The notes: generated by a model not told the origin, from the letters alone. 64,000 bases of DNA from Ignisphaera cupida (GCF_030186535.1 NZ_JASNVW010000003.1:124001-188000), one strand, 5' to 3'; counted from the first letter of the stretch, positions 43,165 through 52,406 are shown. A program made the numbers and translations.

Positions 43165-44100
43165 TTGGCGGTGTCTGTAATTGATTTGAAAAGCCCTAAA
43201 ATATCTTTTCTATCCAATGTCGTAGTGCTTATTCTAAAAATATTGGCATCTATATTAACAGGCTCGGCAGCTGTTTTGGTAGAGTTTTTGAGAAGTGTTA
43301 GCGACCTTGTTAACAGTGGCTTGGCATATATGGGAAATAGGATTGCATTAGAGAGAGAAGAGTTTTTTGACCCATTCGGAAAAACAATGTATTTATATGT
43401 TTTCGGATTTGCTGTGGCTCTTCTCGCACTTGCTTCAATAGCTGTTATAGGATTTTTGGAGAGTTTCCGTGCTTTGATGAATCAACCAAGAATTGAAAAC
43501 ACATCAACTGGAGTTTTCATAATGCTTACATCACTATGTATAGACACCATAGTTGCTTTTCTAGCTGCAAAAGATAGCTTTGCATTTGCTTCTGAAAAGG
43601 GCTATAAAAATCCTCTCATAAGTTACATAATAGCTGAGAACATTTATGACATTGCTGGTGAGGGCATAGCAATAGCATCTTTAGTTCTTACAAACACGTT
43701 TCCACTTGCCGATGGCATAGCATCTCTTATTCTCAACATTGTTCTCGTTTCCTATCTAATCAAAATGATTATTGAGAATCTAAATGTTTTGGTTTATAGA
43801 TCAGCCCCTTCTGAGATAATTGCAAGAGCAGTTAAAATAGCATTGTCAAATCCTGCTGTTAGAGATGTTAACTCTGTTAAGACATTTGCTCTAGAACCTA
43901 ACAAATACGCTATATTCATGGATGTTGAGCTTGACCCTGGTTTGAGTATGGAGGATGTTGACCAAGTTATAGATGATATAAAGAATAGTATAGCAAGGCA
44001 TGTAACCAGCTTTACATATGTTCATGTTGAGCCCAGAAAACCAGATAGTGATGTTGGTACACATAAGAGGATTTTAAGGCTTTTGGCCAAGAGAAGATAG
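43165..44100 (+). CDS. CDF-family cation transporter with altered metal site
   Basis: A 311-residue CDF-like protein: six membrane segments and a cytoplasmic C-terminal ferredoxin-like domain (VRDVNSVKTFALEPNKYAIF, then HVTSFTYVHVEP). At the first metal site, the canonical A-D-x-x-H-S-x-x-D is E40-x-x-R43-S-x-x-D47. At the second, A-E-N-I-Y-D-I-A-G replaces D-x-x-H-x-x-x-D. So three of the four usual ligands differ. Either it carries another substrate or has lost transport. Start TTG 43165; GTG 43171 is an alternative. Confidence 0.75.
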   Translation: MAVSVIDLKSPKISFLSNVVVLILKILASILTGSAAVLVEFLRSVSDLVNSGLAYMGNRIALEREEFFDPFGKTMYLYVFGFAVALLALASIAVIGFLESFRALMNQPRIENTSTGVFIMLTSLCIDTIVAFLAAKDSFAFASEKGYKNPLISYIIAENIYDIAGEGIAIASLVLTNTFPLADGIASLILNIVLVSYLIKMIIENLNVLVYRSAPSEIIARAVKIALSNPAVRDVNSVKTFALEPNKYAIFMDVELDPGLSMEDVDQVIDDIKNSIARHVTSFTYVHVEPRKPDSDVGTHKRILRLLAKRR

Positions 44101-44370
44101 CTCTTCACATTTTTTCACTCCACCATATTTTTTGGCAAAAGCTTTTTCAACATCAATACCAAGAAGATTAGCTACGCTAATAGTCCATGCAATAACATCT
44201 GCAATCTCCTCCTCAACACTGCTCTTATCACCATTCAAAAGAGCTTCAGCTAATTCACCAACTTCTTCAACAAGCCATGCAAAGGTTGCATAAAGACCTC
44301 TTCTACTATCCTTCTCAAAATACTCCTCTCTAATATATTCCTGAATACACTTAAGCTGCACTATAAACAC
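44074..44370 (-). CDS. mazG: MazG-like NTP pyrophosphohydrolase
   Basis: A 98-residue single-domain MazG. The metal-binding motif WLVEEVGELAEALLNGD (EExxE, about residues 32-48) and the second motif EEEIADVIAWTISVANLLGI (ExxD, about 52-71) are complete. It hydrolyses NTPs or dNTPs to monophosphates, cleaning the pool or modulating stress. GTG 44370. The 3' end overlaps the convergent CDF gene by 27 bases. Confidence 0.88.
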   Translation of the reverse strand: MFIVQLKCIQEYIREEYFEKDSRRGLYATFAWLVEEVGELAEALLNGDKSSVEEEIADVIAWTISVANLLGIDVEKAFAKKYGGVKKCEELSSLGQKP

Positions 44371-44450
44371 CTTTTTAAAGTGTTAATATCGAAACTTAAT
44401 AAGCTAGCTATCCAAATACTGATAACAGAAAATGCGAAGGTGAGTAAGTC

Positions 44451-45605
44451 ATGGCTCTTAGAGGCAAGGTACTGTATGTAATTAGTGTTGTAGCTGTTAT
44501 GCTACTTGTTATGTCAATTATTGGCATTATAATATCGTTTCTATATCCTAGAGCAGCACTACTTTACGGGCTTCCACCATTCTATTGGGGGTGGCTTTTA
44601 GTTGATTTGCTAGCATACATTGTTGCAATATCAACACTGATATTGGCTGGAGTATCATTTGAGAGACTTATAAGAAGTAGGGTTCCTGCTGGCATGGACC
44701 ATTTGAAAAGCTCTATGATTGCTACAGGTACTGGCGTTATAGCTGCAACAGTTCTTGTTGTAACTGCTATAGCTTATCTAATTGGTTATGAAGCCACAGT
44801 TTCCATAGCATCATTTGCACTAGCTTTTGCTATCTTCCCATCGCTTATATCATGGCTCATCTCACCACTTCTAATAAACTTATCCTATGGCTGTAAACAC
44901 GATCCAGAGCTGCAAAGAATTGTTGATAGAGTTGCTAGCAGAGCTGGTATAGAGCCTCCAAAAGCCATGATTGCTGATATTGCTGTTCCAAACGCATTTG
45001 CATATTCATCACCATTGATGGGCAGGTATGTAGCTGTTACAAGAGGTCTTCTAAACACTGTTAAAAGTGAGCAGGAGTTGGAGGCTGTTATAGGTCATGA
45101 GCTTGGGCATCACAAACACAGAGACAATGCTGTTATGCTTGTATTTGGAATGTTCCCATCATTCATATACTACCTTGGCAGATTCCTCATGTTTGCTGGC
45201 ATGGTCTCTGGAGCATACAGAGATGGTGGTAGTAATGAAAGAAGAAATGCTGGTGGTGCAGCATTGCTGATAATCATTGGCATAGTTCTTGTTGTTGTAA
45301 GCATAATTATACAGCTTATTGTTCTTGCCCTGTCTAGACTAAGAGAATACTATGCCGATGCCCATGGAGCCAAGGTAACATCTCCACAAGCAATGATATC
45401 AGCTCTACAATCCCTAGATAGATTCTACAACACACATAGAGGAGCTTTAACAAGACTTGAAGGAAACAAAATAAAAGCTTTGTTCATATACGCATTTGCC
45501 GAACCGTTTATGGGACTTGAAGAAGTGCTTGCAACACATCCACCAATACACAAAAGAATAGCATTTCTAAAAACACTTACCTTCACAGATCTTGCAGAAG
45601 CCTAA
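44451..45605 (+). CDS. htpX: HtpX-like M48 membrane metalloprotease
   Basis: A 384-residue zinc protease. Zinc motif VIGHELGHHKHRDN (HExxH variant, HELGH, about residues 212-225) and the downstream glutamate in LREYYADAHGAK (about 295-306) are in place. Four or five membrane spans flank it (VISVVAVMLLVMSIIGIIIS at the N-terminus, ALLIIIGIVLVVVSIIIQLI before the glutamate). It degrades damaged membrane proteins. ATG 44451; monocistronic. Confidence 0.9.
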   Translation: MALRGKVLYVISVVAVMLLVMSIIGIIISFLYPRAALLYGLPPFYWGWLLVDLLAYIVAISTLILAGVSFERLIRSRVPAGMDHLKSSMIATGTGVIAATVLVVTAIAYLIGYEATVSIASFALAFAIFPSLISWLISPLLINLSYGCKHDPELQRIVDRVASRAGIEPPKAMIADIAVPNAFAYSSPLMGRYVAVTRGLLNTVKSEQELEAVIGHELGHHKHRDNAVMLVFGMFPSFIYYLGRFLMFAGMVSGAYRDGGSNERRNAGGAALLIIIGIVLVVVSIIIQLIVLALSRLREYYADAHGAKVTSPQAMISALQSLDRFYNTHRGALTRLEGNKIKALFIYAFAEPFMGLEEVLATHPPIHKRIAFLKTLTFTDLAEA

Positions 45606-45634
45606 ACCATGTAGCATCACCAATTTTTATGATC

Positions 45635-45700
45635 TTTTTTGTGATGATGAAAAGGGTGAGCTGGTGGGATAAGTGACCTTAGGATGGCTTACTGATAATA
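45635..45700 (+). ncRNA. C/D box guide sRNA candidate
   Basis: C box GTGATGA at 45641-45647, a 13-base guide TGAAAAGGGTGAG, D'-like CTGG at 45661-45664, a degenerate C' (about 45673-45679) and D box CTGA at 45692-45695. The guide before D (TAGGATGGCTTA) is complementary over eight bases to UAAGCCAU, which occurs near the 5' end of archaeal 16S rRNA as I remember it. Size and spacing fit an sRNA of about 60 bases. Confidence 0.55.
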
Positions 45701-45814
45701 ATTTAACAAAGTTATTCCACAGATATGCAAAACAAAGGCAATTTAATGAATTGAGGCAAATGAATATATATATTAATCCTTTTAAAATATGTAAAGATTT
45801 CATGTTTTTAATAT

Positions 45815-45875
45815 TTTTGATGTGATGAGTTCAAGACGGGATGAGCGGTGATTTAAACTCTCCGAGCTGATCTAT
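45815..45875 (+). ncRNA. C/D box guide sRNA targeting 23S rRNA (probable)
   Basis: C box GTGATGA at 45822-45828, a 12-base guide GTTCAAGACGGG, D'-like ATGA at 45841-45844, C' GGTGATT at 45847-45853, guide TAAACTCTCCGAG and D box CTGA at 45867-45870. The first guide is complementary over 11 bases to CCCGUCUUGAA, the conserved 23S/28S rRNA sequence in the CCCGUCUUGAAACACGG segment. By the fifth-base rule the U of CCCGU would be methylated. The stretch 45606-46034 otherwise holds no gene. Confidence 0.75.
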
Positions 45876-46034
45876 TTTCATTTTAGTTTATTTAGAATGA
45901 ATATCAACTTTTGGTTAAGCATACAAAAGCAATGTGAGTTATTTAAAATAGTCAAGAATTAAAGGGTTTTAAGCATTAAGAACTTGTTGAGAGCAGATGT
46001 GGAATAATAGGGGCTTGGTTTTGGTGTTGAAAAT

Positions 46035-47039
46035 ATGAAGGCAATGGTGCTTTACAAGCCAATGTCCGTGGATGAAAATCCTCTTGTTTATACTGATGTT
46101 GATGTTCCTAAACCAGAGGGTAAAGAGGTTTTGATAAAAATTTCGAAGTGTGGTGTTTGCAGAACTGATTTGCATATTGTTGAGGGGGAGTTACCTCCTA
46201 GAAAACTACCTGTGATTCCTGGACATCAAATTATTGGGTATGTTGTTGATGTTGGTGAAAATGTTGAAGGTGTTTCGAAGGGTGATAGAGTTGGTTTGCC
46301 ATGGCTTTACAAATCATGTGGTGTTTGCAAGTATTGTAGAAGAGGCTTAGAGAATCTTTGTGAAAATGCTTTGTTTACTGGGTATAGTGTTGATGGTGGT
46401 TATGCAGAATATGTTGTTGCATCTGCTGATTTTGTTCACAAAATACCTAGTGGCATAGCTGATGAGTTTGCAGCACCGCTTATGTGTGCTGGTGCAATAG
46501 GCTATAGATCGCTTAAGCTAACAGGTCTTGTTGAGCGTGGCGAAGGTGTTTTGGGGCTTTTTGGCTATGGAGCAGCAGCTCATCTTGTTTTGCAAATAGC
46601 TAAAAAACTGGGTTTAACTGTTTATGTTTTTACGAGCTCTGCATGGAAAATAGGAAAAGCTTTGGAGAATGGTGCTGACTGGGCTGGGAAAACAGATGAT
46701 TCACCTCCTAAACCACTTGATGCTGCAATTGTCTATGCCCCTGTTTCATCAGTATTTATAGAGGCTTTGAAGAAGGTTGATAGGGGTGGTAGGGTTGTTC
46801 TCGCAGAAATATATATGAGTGATGTCGAGAAGCTTCCATATAGTTTGCTTTGGCATGAGAGAGAGGTGAAGAGTGTTGCAAATGTTACTAGAAGAGATGT
46901 TGCTGAAGTGCTTCAAATAGCCTCAAAACATAGGATAAGACCAGAGGTTAGGCTTTACCCACTTAAAAATGCTAATGAGGCTTTGAAAGAGCTTAAGCAT
47001 AGAAATCCTCTTGGGCAAATAGTATTGGATGTGCCATAG
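46035..47039 (+). CDS. Zinc-dependent alcohol dehydrogenase (MDR family)
   Basis: A 334-residue medium-chain dehydrogenase. Catalytic zinc ligands: CGVCRTDLH (Cys, about 38-46) and VIPGHQIIGYV (His). Structural zinc: CGVCKYCRRGLENLC (about 95-109). The cofactor domain has GEGVLGLFGYGAAAHLVLQI (about 165-184), a G-x-G-x-x-A variant of the usual G-x-G-x-x-G. Substrate unknown; closest in pattern to AdhA-type NAD(P)-dependent alcohol dehydrogenases. ATG 46035. Confidence 0.9.
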   Translation: MKAMVLYKPMSVDENPLVYTDVDVPKPEGKEVLIKISKCGVCRTDLHIVEGELPPRKLPVIPGHQIIGYVVDVGENVEGVSKGDRVGLPWLYKSCGVCKYCRRGLENLCENALFTGYSVDGGYAEYVVASADFVHKIPSGIADEFAAPLMCAGAIGYRSLKLTGLVERGEGVLGLFGYGAAAHLVLQIAKKLGLTVYVFTSSAWKIGKALENGADWAGKTDDSPPKPLDAAIVYAPVSSVFIEALKKVDRGGRVVLAEIYMSDVEKLPYSLLWHEREVKSVANVTRRDVAEVLQIASKHRIRPEVRLYPLKNANEALKELKHRNPLGQIVLDVP

Positions 47040-47073
47040 ACTTGGCAAAAACTGTTAAATGTTTTTGGTGAAA

Positions 47074-48006
47074 ATGTTGAGCTATTTAATAACGCATACC
47101 GATATTGATGGCGTTGCAGCAGCTGCACTATACACCTACCTAACTAGAAGCAGCTATAATATTATATTTGCTGAACCACATGATTTACACAAGGTTTTGT
47201 ATAAAGTCTATAGGAAGAGACCAAAGCTTGTTGCTATTTTTGATCTTGGTCTAAACGCTAATCACGTTGACTTTGTGGCTGGTGTTGTAGAGCTTTTGAG
47301 TAGCAAAAATAGCAATGTTATTTGGTTTGATCATCATGTGTGGAATGATGAGTGGATCAATAGAATTGTTGAAAGTGGTGCAAAGCTGTTTGTTGATAGA
47401 TCAACATGTGCTACAGGTGTTGTTGCGAAGTATGTTAGTGGTGAGGAAAGTGTAGATAAAGAGTTTATTGATGAGCTTGTTGCTGGTGTTTGTGGTGCTG
47501 ATTTATGGAGATTTGACCACAGTCTTTCACCATTTTTTATGAGGCTTGTGAGAAGAGGTGATTCTAATGATTGGAGACTCTATGTTTATAATGTTATTTC
47601 CAAAGGTGTTTTGTGGTGTGATGATTTTGAGAAGAAAGTTGTTGAGCGTATTGAGGAGGAAATTAAAGAGTTAAGCAAGGATATGAGGATAAGAGTTTTT
47701 GAAACTAATGGCGTTAGAGTAGGTATTGCTTTGAAGAATCAAAGAGTTGAGAACAGCATCTTAGCTTCAAGAGTAATGAGCATTTCAAATGCTGATATTG
47801 TTGCAATAGTTGATAGAAGTGGCAAAATAAGTTTGAGAAGTAGAGGTTTTGATGTTAGAAGTATTGCTGTTGCACTTGGTGGTGGTGGTCATAGAGCTGC
47901 TGCAGGTGCTAAAATAGATATTCCTTTGCATGTAAAGCTGTTGAGTATTTTTAATGAGAATGCTATTTTAGAGTATGTAGAGAACATTATTAAAAGCCAC
48001 ATTTAA
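47074..48006 (+). CDS. DHH-family phosphoesterase
   Basis: ATG 47074 is preferred because GGTGAAA precedes it; ATG 47059 adds five residues. The 310-residue protein has the DHH domain: LITHTDIDGVAAAAL (D-x-D), IFDLGLNANHV (Asp), IWFDHHVWNDEW (DHH) and CGADLWRFDHS. The C-terminal DHHA1 part has VALGGGGHRAAAGAKI. Archaeal members include GdpP/NrnA-like oligonucleotide and cyclic-nucleotide phosphodiesterases and the RecJ-like GAN nuclease. This one lacks extra domains and is probably an NrnA-like enzyme. Confidence 0.85.
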   Translation: MLSYLITHTDIDGVAAAALYTYLTRSSYNIIFAEPHDLHKVLYKVYRKRPKLVAIFDLGLNANHVDFVAGVVELLSSKNSNVIWFDHHVWNDEWINRIVESGAKLFVDRSTCATGVVAKYVSGEESVDKEFIDELVAGVCGADLWRFDHSLSPFFMRLVRRGDSNDWRLYVYNVISKGVLWCDDFEKKVVERIEEEIKELSKDMRIRVFETNGVRVGIALKNQRVENSILASRVMSISNADIVAIVDRSGKISLRSRGFDVRSIAVALGGGGHRAAAGAKIDIPLHVKLLSIFNENAILEYVENIIKSHI

Positions 48007-48089
48007 AGCATATTTTTGTACATAAGTATTCTAAGCATAAAACATATAATTTGATCAAAAACCACACACTTTTTACTTGGGTACTGAAA

Positions 48090-49199
48090 ATGGGTATAAA
48101 ATTCAATTCATCTGAGCTTCTAAAAGGATATGACATAAACAAGTTGAGCATAGCAACAATAGCTAGCCACTCTGCTCTCGATGTTTTTGATGGTGCTAAG
48201 GATGAGGGTTTTGAAACAATAGCTATTTGCCAAAGGGGTAGGGAGAAACCCTATCTAAGATTTCGAAGAGTTGTTGACACACCAGTTATTTTGGAGAGGT
48301 TTGCAGATGTTGTTAAGCCTGAGAACATAGATTTTCTTAGAAAACACAACGCAGTGTTTATTCCCAATAGAAGCTTTTCTGTTTATGTTGGTTACGATAA
48401 TATTGAGAAGTTTTTCAATGTTCCAATATTTGGAAACAGATATCTTCTTAGATATGAGGAGAGGGTGGGAGAGAAAACATATTATAGAATACTTGATGAA
48501 GCTGGTATTAGAAGACCAAAAACATTTTCAAGTCCTGATGAAATTGATAGACCAGTTATGGTTAAAATGCCTCATGCTAGAAAAAGAGTTGAGAGAGGGT
48601 TTTTCGTAGCTGTTGATAGAGATGATTTTTGGAGAAAATTTAGAAAACTTGTTGGAGATGGTGTTGTAAGAGAAGATGATTTGCCAAAGGCGTCAATAGA
48701 AGAGCTTGTTATTGGTGCGCACTTCAATGTTAACTACTTTGCAAGTGTTTTTAGAAGAGATGTTGAGATAATATCTATTGATAGAAGGATTCAGACAAAT
48801 CTCGATGGCTTTTTGAGAATACCTGCAAATATTCAACTGGATCTTGCTGAATATGTAGATGTTGAGATGATTGAAATTGGTCATGAAATGGCAACGATAA
48901 GAGAAAGTATGCTTGAAAAGCTGTTTGATGTTGGGGATAGGTTTGTTGAAGCTACTAGGAAGATAGAGCCTCCCGGTGTTATAGGCCCATTTACTCTTCA
49001 ACTCTTTGTCACATCTGATATGGATGTTGTTGTATTTGATGTTGCTTTTAGGATTGGTGGTGGAACAAATGTTCACATGGGTATTGGGGGGCAGTATAGC
49101 AAGCTCTATTTCGGAAAGCCGATCAGCATGGGGAGGAGAATAGCTATGGAGATTAGAAATTGTGTAGAGAACAAGTGTTTAGAGGATATTGTTACGTAG
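48090..49199 (+). CDS. purP: FAICAR synthetase PurP
   Basis: ATG 48090 gives a 369-residue PurP with the family N-terminus (SIATIASHSALDVFDGAKDE) and ATP-grasp regions: VFIPNRSFSVYVGY, FGNRYLLRYEER, PVMVKMPHARKRVERGFF, EELVIGAHFNVNYFAS and VFDVAFRIGGGTNVHMGIGG. It makes FAICAR from AICAR, formate and ATP, replacing the PurH transformylase in archaea. The first in-frame start (TTG 48051) has no family similarity. It overlaps into the purB locus and is probably co-transcribed. Confidence 0.95.
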   Translation: MGIKFNSSELLKGYDINKLSIATIASHSALDVFDGAKDEGFETIAICQRGREKPYLRFRRVVDTPVILERFADVVKPENIDFLRKHNAVFIPNRSFSVYVGYDNIEKFFNVPIFGNRYLLRYEERVGEKTYYRILDEAGIRRPKTFSSPDEIDRPVMVKMPHARKRVERGFFVAVDRDDFWRKFRKLVGDGVVREDDLPKASIEELVIGAHFNVNYFASVFRRDVEIISIDRRIQTNLDGFLRIPANIQLDLAEYVDVEMIEIGHEMATIRESMLEKLFDVGDRFVEATRKIEPPGVIGPFTLQLFVTSDMDVVVFDVAFRIGGGTNVHMGIGGQYSKLYFGKPISMGRRIAMEIRNCVENKCLEDIVT

Positions 49200-49209
49200 G
49201 AGATTAGAC

Positions 49210-50556
49210 ATGGTCATTACATGTGTTTTTGACTGGAGATATGGATCCAACGAAATGAGAAATCTTTTTGGGTTAGAATCTATTGTGAAAAGATACATAG
49301 ATGTTGAAGTTGCTATTATGAAGGGTTTGGAGGAAGCTGGTCTAGCACCAAAAGGCTGTGCAGAAAAGATTAGGGTTTGTGCCGAGACTATAAAACCTGA
49401 GGAGATATATGAGAGGGAAACTGTTCTTGGTCACGACATAGCATCTCTGGCTTACATTCTTGGTGAGAAATGTGGTGAGTGTGGAAGGTTTGTGCACCTT
49501 GGTGCAACAAGTTATGATATTGTTGATACTGCATGGGCTTTGATAATAAGAGATGCACTGGCAATTATAAAAACAAGGCTTTGGAGAGTTGTTGAAAAGC
49601 TCGTAGAGTTTAGCAAAAAATATGAGGATGCTGTAATGGCTGGGAGAACACATGGGCAGCACGCAGTTCCTATAACACTTGGATTTAAATTTGCTAACTA
49701 TGTCTATGAATTTTCAAGAAGCCTTGAGAGGATTTGTGAATGTGAGAAGAGGGTTGTTAGAAGCAAGATTTCTGGTGCTGTTGGCACCATGGCTGCGTGG
49801 ATGGGGAAAGGGCTTATTGTTGAATCCACAGCTTCTAAAGAGCTTGGCCTAGAACCACACACAATATCAACACAAGTTGCTCCAAGAGATGGTTTTGCAG
49901 AACTTGTTTCAAATCTTGCTATTCTTGCAAGCCAGCTTGATAGATTTGCTCTTGAAGTTAGAGAGCTTTCCAGAACAGAAATTGGAGAAGTTTATGAGGC
50001 TGTTAAAAGAGTTGGTAGTAGCACAATGCCTCAGAAGAGAAATCCTGTAACAGCTGAGAGGATATCTGGATTAGCAAAAATTGCTAGGTCATTAACAATA
50101 GCAGCGCTAGAGAATATTCCTCTTATGCATGAAAGAGACTTAACTAATAGTAGTAGTGAAAGAGTTTTGATACCACACATATTCATGGTTTTAGACCAGA
50201 TGCTAGTTGATATGGAGAAGCTTCTAAACACTATACACATAGATGAAGAAGCTATGAGGAAAAATCTTTTGTTAACAAAAGGCGCTATAATGGCAGAAGC
50301 CTTAATGGTTAAACTTGTTGAAAAGGGTATGGCTAGGCATGAGGCACACAAACTCTTATCTGAGTTAGCATCTAGAGTTGGTGAGGAGGATTTCTACACC
50401 ATTTTGGTGAAGGATGGTAGAGTACTAAGTTATTTAACAACTGAGGAGATTAGAGAGTTAATGAAGTATGAAAATTACTTGGGAAACTACAGGGAGTTGA
50501 TCTATCGATCAATTAGTTATGCACAAAAAGCCAAATTGCTTTGCAAAAACATTTGA
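49210..50556 (+). CDS. purB: Adenylosuccinate lyase PurB
   Basis: ATG 49210, ten bases after the PurP stop, with GGAGATT upstream. The 448-residue enzyme has the fumarase/aspartase signature GSSTMPQKRNPV (about 279-290), the catalytic-loop histidine region AGRTHGQHAVP and HLGATSYDIVDTA. It cleaves SAICAR and adenylosuccinate. With PurP upstream, the pair performs two consecutive late steps of IMP formation. Confidence 0.95.
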   Translation: MVITCVFDWRYGSNEMRNLFGLESIVKRYIDVEVAIMKGLEEAGLAPKGCAEKIRVCAETIKPEEIYERETVLGHDIASLAYILGEKCGECGRFVHLGATSYDIVDTAWALIIRDALAIIKTRLWRVVEKLVEFSKKYEDAVMAGRTHGQHAVPITLGFKFANYVYEFSRSLERICECEKRVVRSKISGAVGTMAAWMGKGLIVESTASKELGLEPHTISTQVAPRDGFAELVSNLAILASQLDRFALEVRELSRTEIGEVYEAVKRVGSSTMPQKRNPVTAERISGLAKIARSLTIAALENIPLMHERDLTNSSSERVLIPHIFMVLDQMLVDMEKLLNTIHIDEEAMRKNLLLTKGAIMAEALMVKLVEKGMARHEAHKLLSELASRVGEEDFYTILVKDGRVLSYLTTEEIRELMKYENYLGNYRELIYRSISYAQKAKLLCKNI

Positions 50557-50575
50557 ATGATCCAGATTTGAAGCA

Positions 50576-51343
50576 CTAAATGTGGTAGTCACACACATGT
50601 ATGTGATCTACAAACTCTATTACTGCATCCCCGTAGAATTTCCTGAGAACATCACCTCTTAAAACATTTTCTGGTTTTTCCATAACGTATTTGCCTTTTC
50701 CAAGAAGCATAACAAAACTTGTGTACTTCAGCAACATTTCTGGATCATGACATGTTGCAAAAACTATTTTTGTTTTACTTAGAGAGCCAATAACATTTGC
50801 TATTTCCACCCTTCCCTCTGGGTCTATAGATGATAGTGGCTCATCCAATAAAACAATTGGCATATCACATGCTATTGCTCTCGCTATGAATACTCTCTGT
50901 CTCTGCCCTCCGGACAATTTCCACAGGCTCTTCCCCCACAGCTCACCACCTATGCCAACAGAACTCAAAGCACTTTTAACAATGTTTCTCAGCTCATCTT
51001 TGCTTACAACAACACCTTTTTTCTTATGGCAAAGCTCAGTACCAAATTCAACAAATTCCCATACACTTATTGGAAACACCTCACTTTGTTTAAACAAGAC
51101 CATTTGAGGTGATAAAGTCACAAACCTACCAGCTTTTTCAGCATCTCCAGTAACATCAACACCATTGATGTAAACACTGCCTTTAATAGGCTTTAAAAGA
51201 CCTGCCAAGGTTTTCAAAAAAGTTGTTTTTCCAGCTCCATTGGGCCCCATAACCTGTATCAGCATAGGCTTGTTAACAACAATGTTAATATCTTCAATTA
51301 AGGGCTTGTCAAAACCTATTGACAGATTCACTACCTGTAGCAT
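50576..51343 (-). CDS. ZnuC-like ABC transporter ATPase
   Basis: ATG 51343 is chosen (MLQVVNLSIGF); the longer frame to 51427 would cross the promoter. The 255-residue ATPase has Walker A MGPNGAGKTTFLKT (about 33-46), signature LSGGQRQRV (about 146-154) and Walker B IVLLDEPLSSIDPEG (about 165-179). It drives the ZnuAB-type metal transporter that is transcribed divergently from the same region. Confidence 0.9.
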   Translation of the reverse strand: MLQVVNLSIGFDKPLIEDINIVVNKPMLIQVMGPNGAGKTTFLKTLAGLLKPIKGSVYINGVDVTGDAEKAGRFVTLSPQMVLFKQSEVFPISVWEFVEFGTELCHKKKGVVVSKDELRNIVKSALSSVGIGGELWGKSLWKLSGGQRQRVFIARAIACDMPIVLLDEPLSSIDPEGRVEIANVIGSLSKTKIVFATCHDPEMLLKYTSFVMLLGKGKYVMEKPENVLRGDVLRKFYGDAVIEFVDHIHVCDYHI

Positions 51344-51354
51344 TTCTATCCCTA

Positions 51355-51394
51355 TGTGCACAGAATTAAAAAAGCTTATATATGTTTGTGCACA
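51355..51394. promoter_or_regulatory. Divergent promoter with two TGTGCACA operators
   Basis: The palindrome TGTGCACA occurs at 51355-51362 and 51387-51394, with centres 32 bases apart. Between them lies a single TATATA core (CTTATATATG, 51375-51384) that can serve as the TATA box for both the ATPase gene (minus) and the binding-protein gene (plus). Each operator falls where the corresponding transcript should start. The flanks CTAT and ATAG are mirrored too. A bound metalloregulator would shut off both directions. Confidence 0.75.
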
Positions 51395-51415
51395 ATAGAA
51401 ATTGTGTGAAAGACT

Positions 51416-52402
51416 ATGAAAAATCAAAGTCTGGTTTCAGTAACTTTGCTAATTATTGTTACAGCAATAGCTATTGCTCCTCATACCGTAGCTGAGAATA
51501 GCAATGGACTTACTATAGTGGTTACATTTCCATTTCTCTACAACGATATTAAAATGCTTGTTTGCCAAGGAGATACTGTGATATCTCTTGTAAAACCCGG
51601 TATAGATCCTCACGAATATCAGCTTACACCATCAGATGTTGATGTGCTTAGAAAAGCTGATTTGATTGTATCAACAGCTCATACAGCATTTGAAATGCAG
51701 ATTGAGAATCTTGTTAAAAGTGGTGAGGTGAAGGCAAAACTTGTTGAAATACCTAGGATACCAAACATAACATTTTTGATTCATCCACAAACAGGTAAGG
51801 TAAATTACCATGGTTTGTTGCTCTATCCTAAAAACTATGTATCGTTTATCATCTATTTAGAGAGTGTTTTAAAGAATATGAGAAGGAGTTGTGCTGATGT
51901 TTATAGAAGGAACATGGACTCTGTATTAACGGAGCTTAGAAAATTAGATAACTCAACAAGGAAATTAACTGGGTTTTTAGCTATAATAGATGTTCCAAAG
52001 ATTCAATATGTTGTTAAGTGGCTAGAGCTAAACATTTCATACATTTTGCTAAAAGATGAGGAAACGCCCATAACACCTCAGGACTACCAAAATATTGAAA
52101 TTATTTTGAAAACAAATAGAGATGTTGTGGTGATTGGTACTCAAGGTTCTTCAGCATGTGATAAGCTACGTGAATTGGCTAATGCCTATGGAAAACCATT
52201 TTTAGCTTTTCCCAATCCGCTGATATATAATGGCTCTTTAGACTATTTGAAGAGTGTTTCGCAAATTGTGAACAGCTATAACATAACTTTTTCACATACC
52301 AAAAGTGAAGGTGACAAAAACTTTGTTGTGATAACCACAACTGCTTTAGCAGTGGCTATTCTAGTGATAATTCTTGTGTTTATTGCTAGAAGAAGTAGGT
52401 GA
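51416..52402 (+). CDS. ZnuA-like metal-binding protein, membrane-anchored
   Basis: A 328-residue protein. Signal peptide: SLVSVTLLIIVTAIAIAP. A ZnuA/TroA-type fold follows, with KPGIDPHEYQLTPSDVDVL (the first metal histidine), STAHTAFEMQIENL and KVNYHGLL (second histidine), then IDVPKIQYV. A C-terminal span (VVITTTALAVAILVIILVFI) anchors it. Usually these bind Zn or Mn. The histidine-rich loop of ZnuA is missing. It diverges from the ATPase gene. Confidence 0.85.
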   Translation: MKNQSLVSVTLLIIVTAIAIAPHTVAENSNGLTIVVTFPFLYNDIKMLVCQGDTVISLVKPGIDPHEYQLTPSDVDVLRKADLIVSTAHTAFEMQIENLVKSGEVKAKLVEIPRIPNITFLIHPQTGKVNYHGLLLYPKNYVSFIIYLESVLKNMRRSCADVYRRNMDSVLTELRKLDNSTRKLTGFLAIIDVPKIQYVVKWLELNISYILLKDEETPITPQDYQNIEIILKTNRDVVVIGTQGSSACDKLRELANAYGKPFLAFPNPLIYNGSLDYLKSVSQIVNSYNITFSHTKSEGDKNFVVITTTALAVAILVIILVFIARRSR

Positions 52403-52406
52403 GTAT

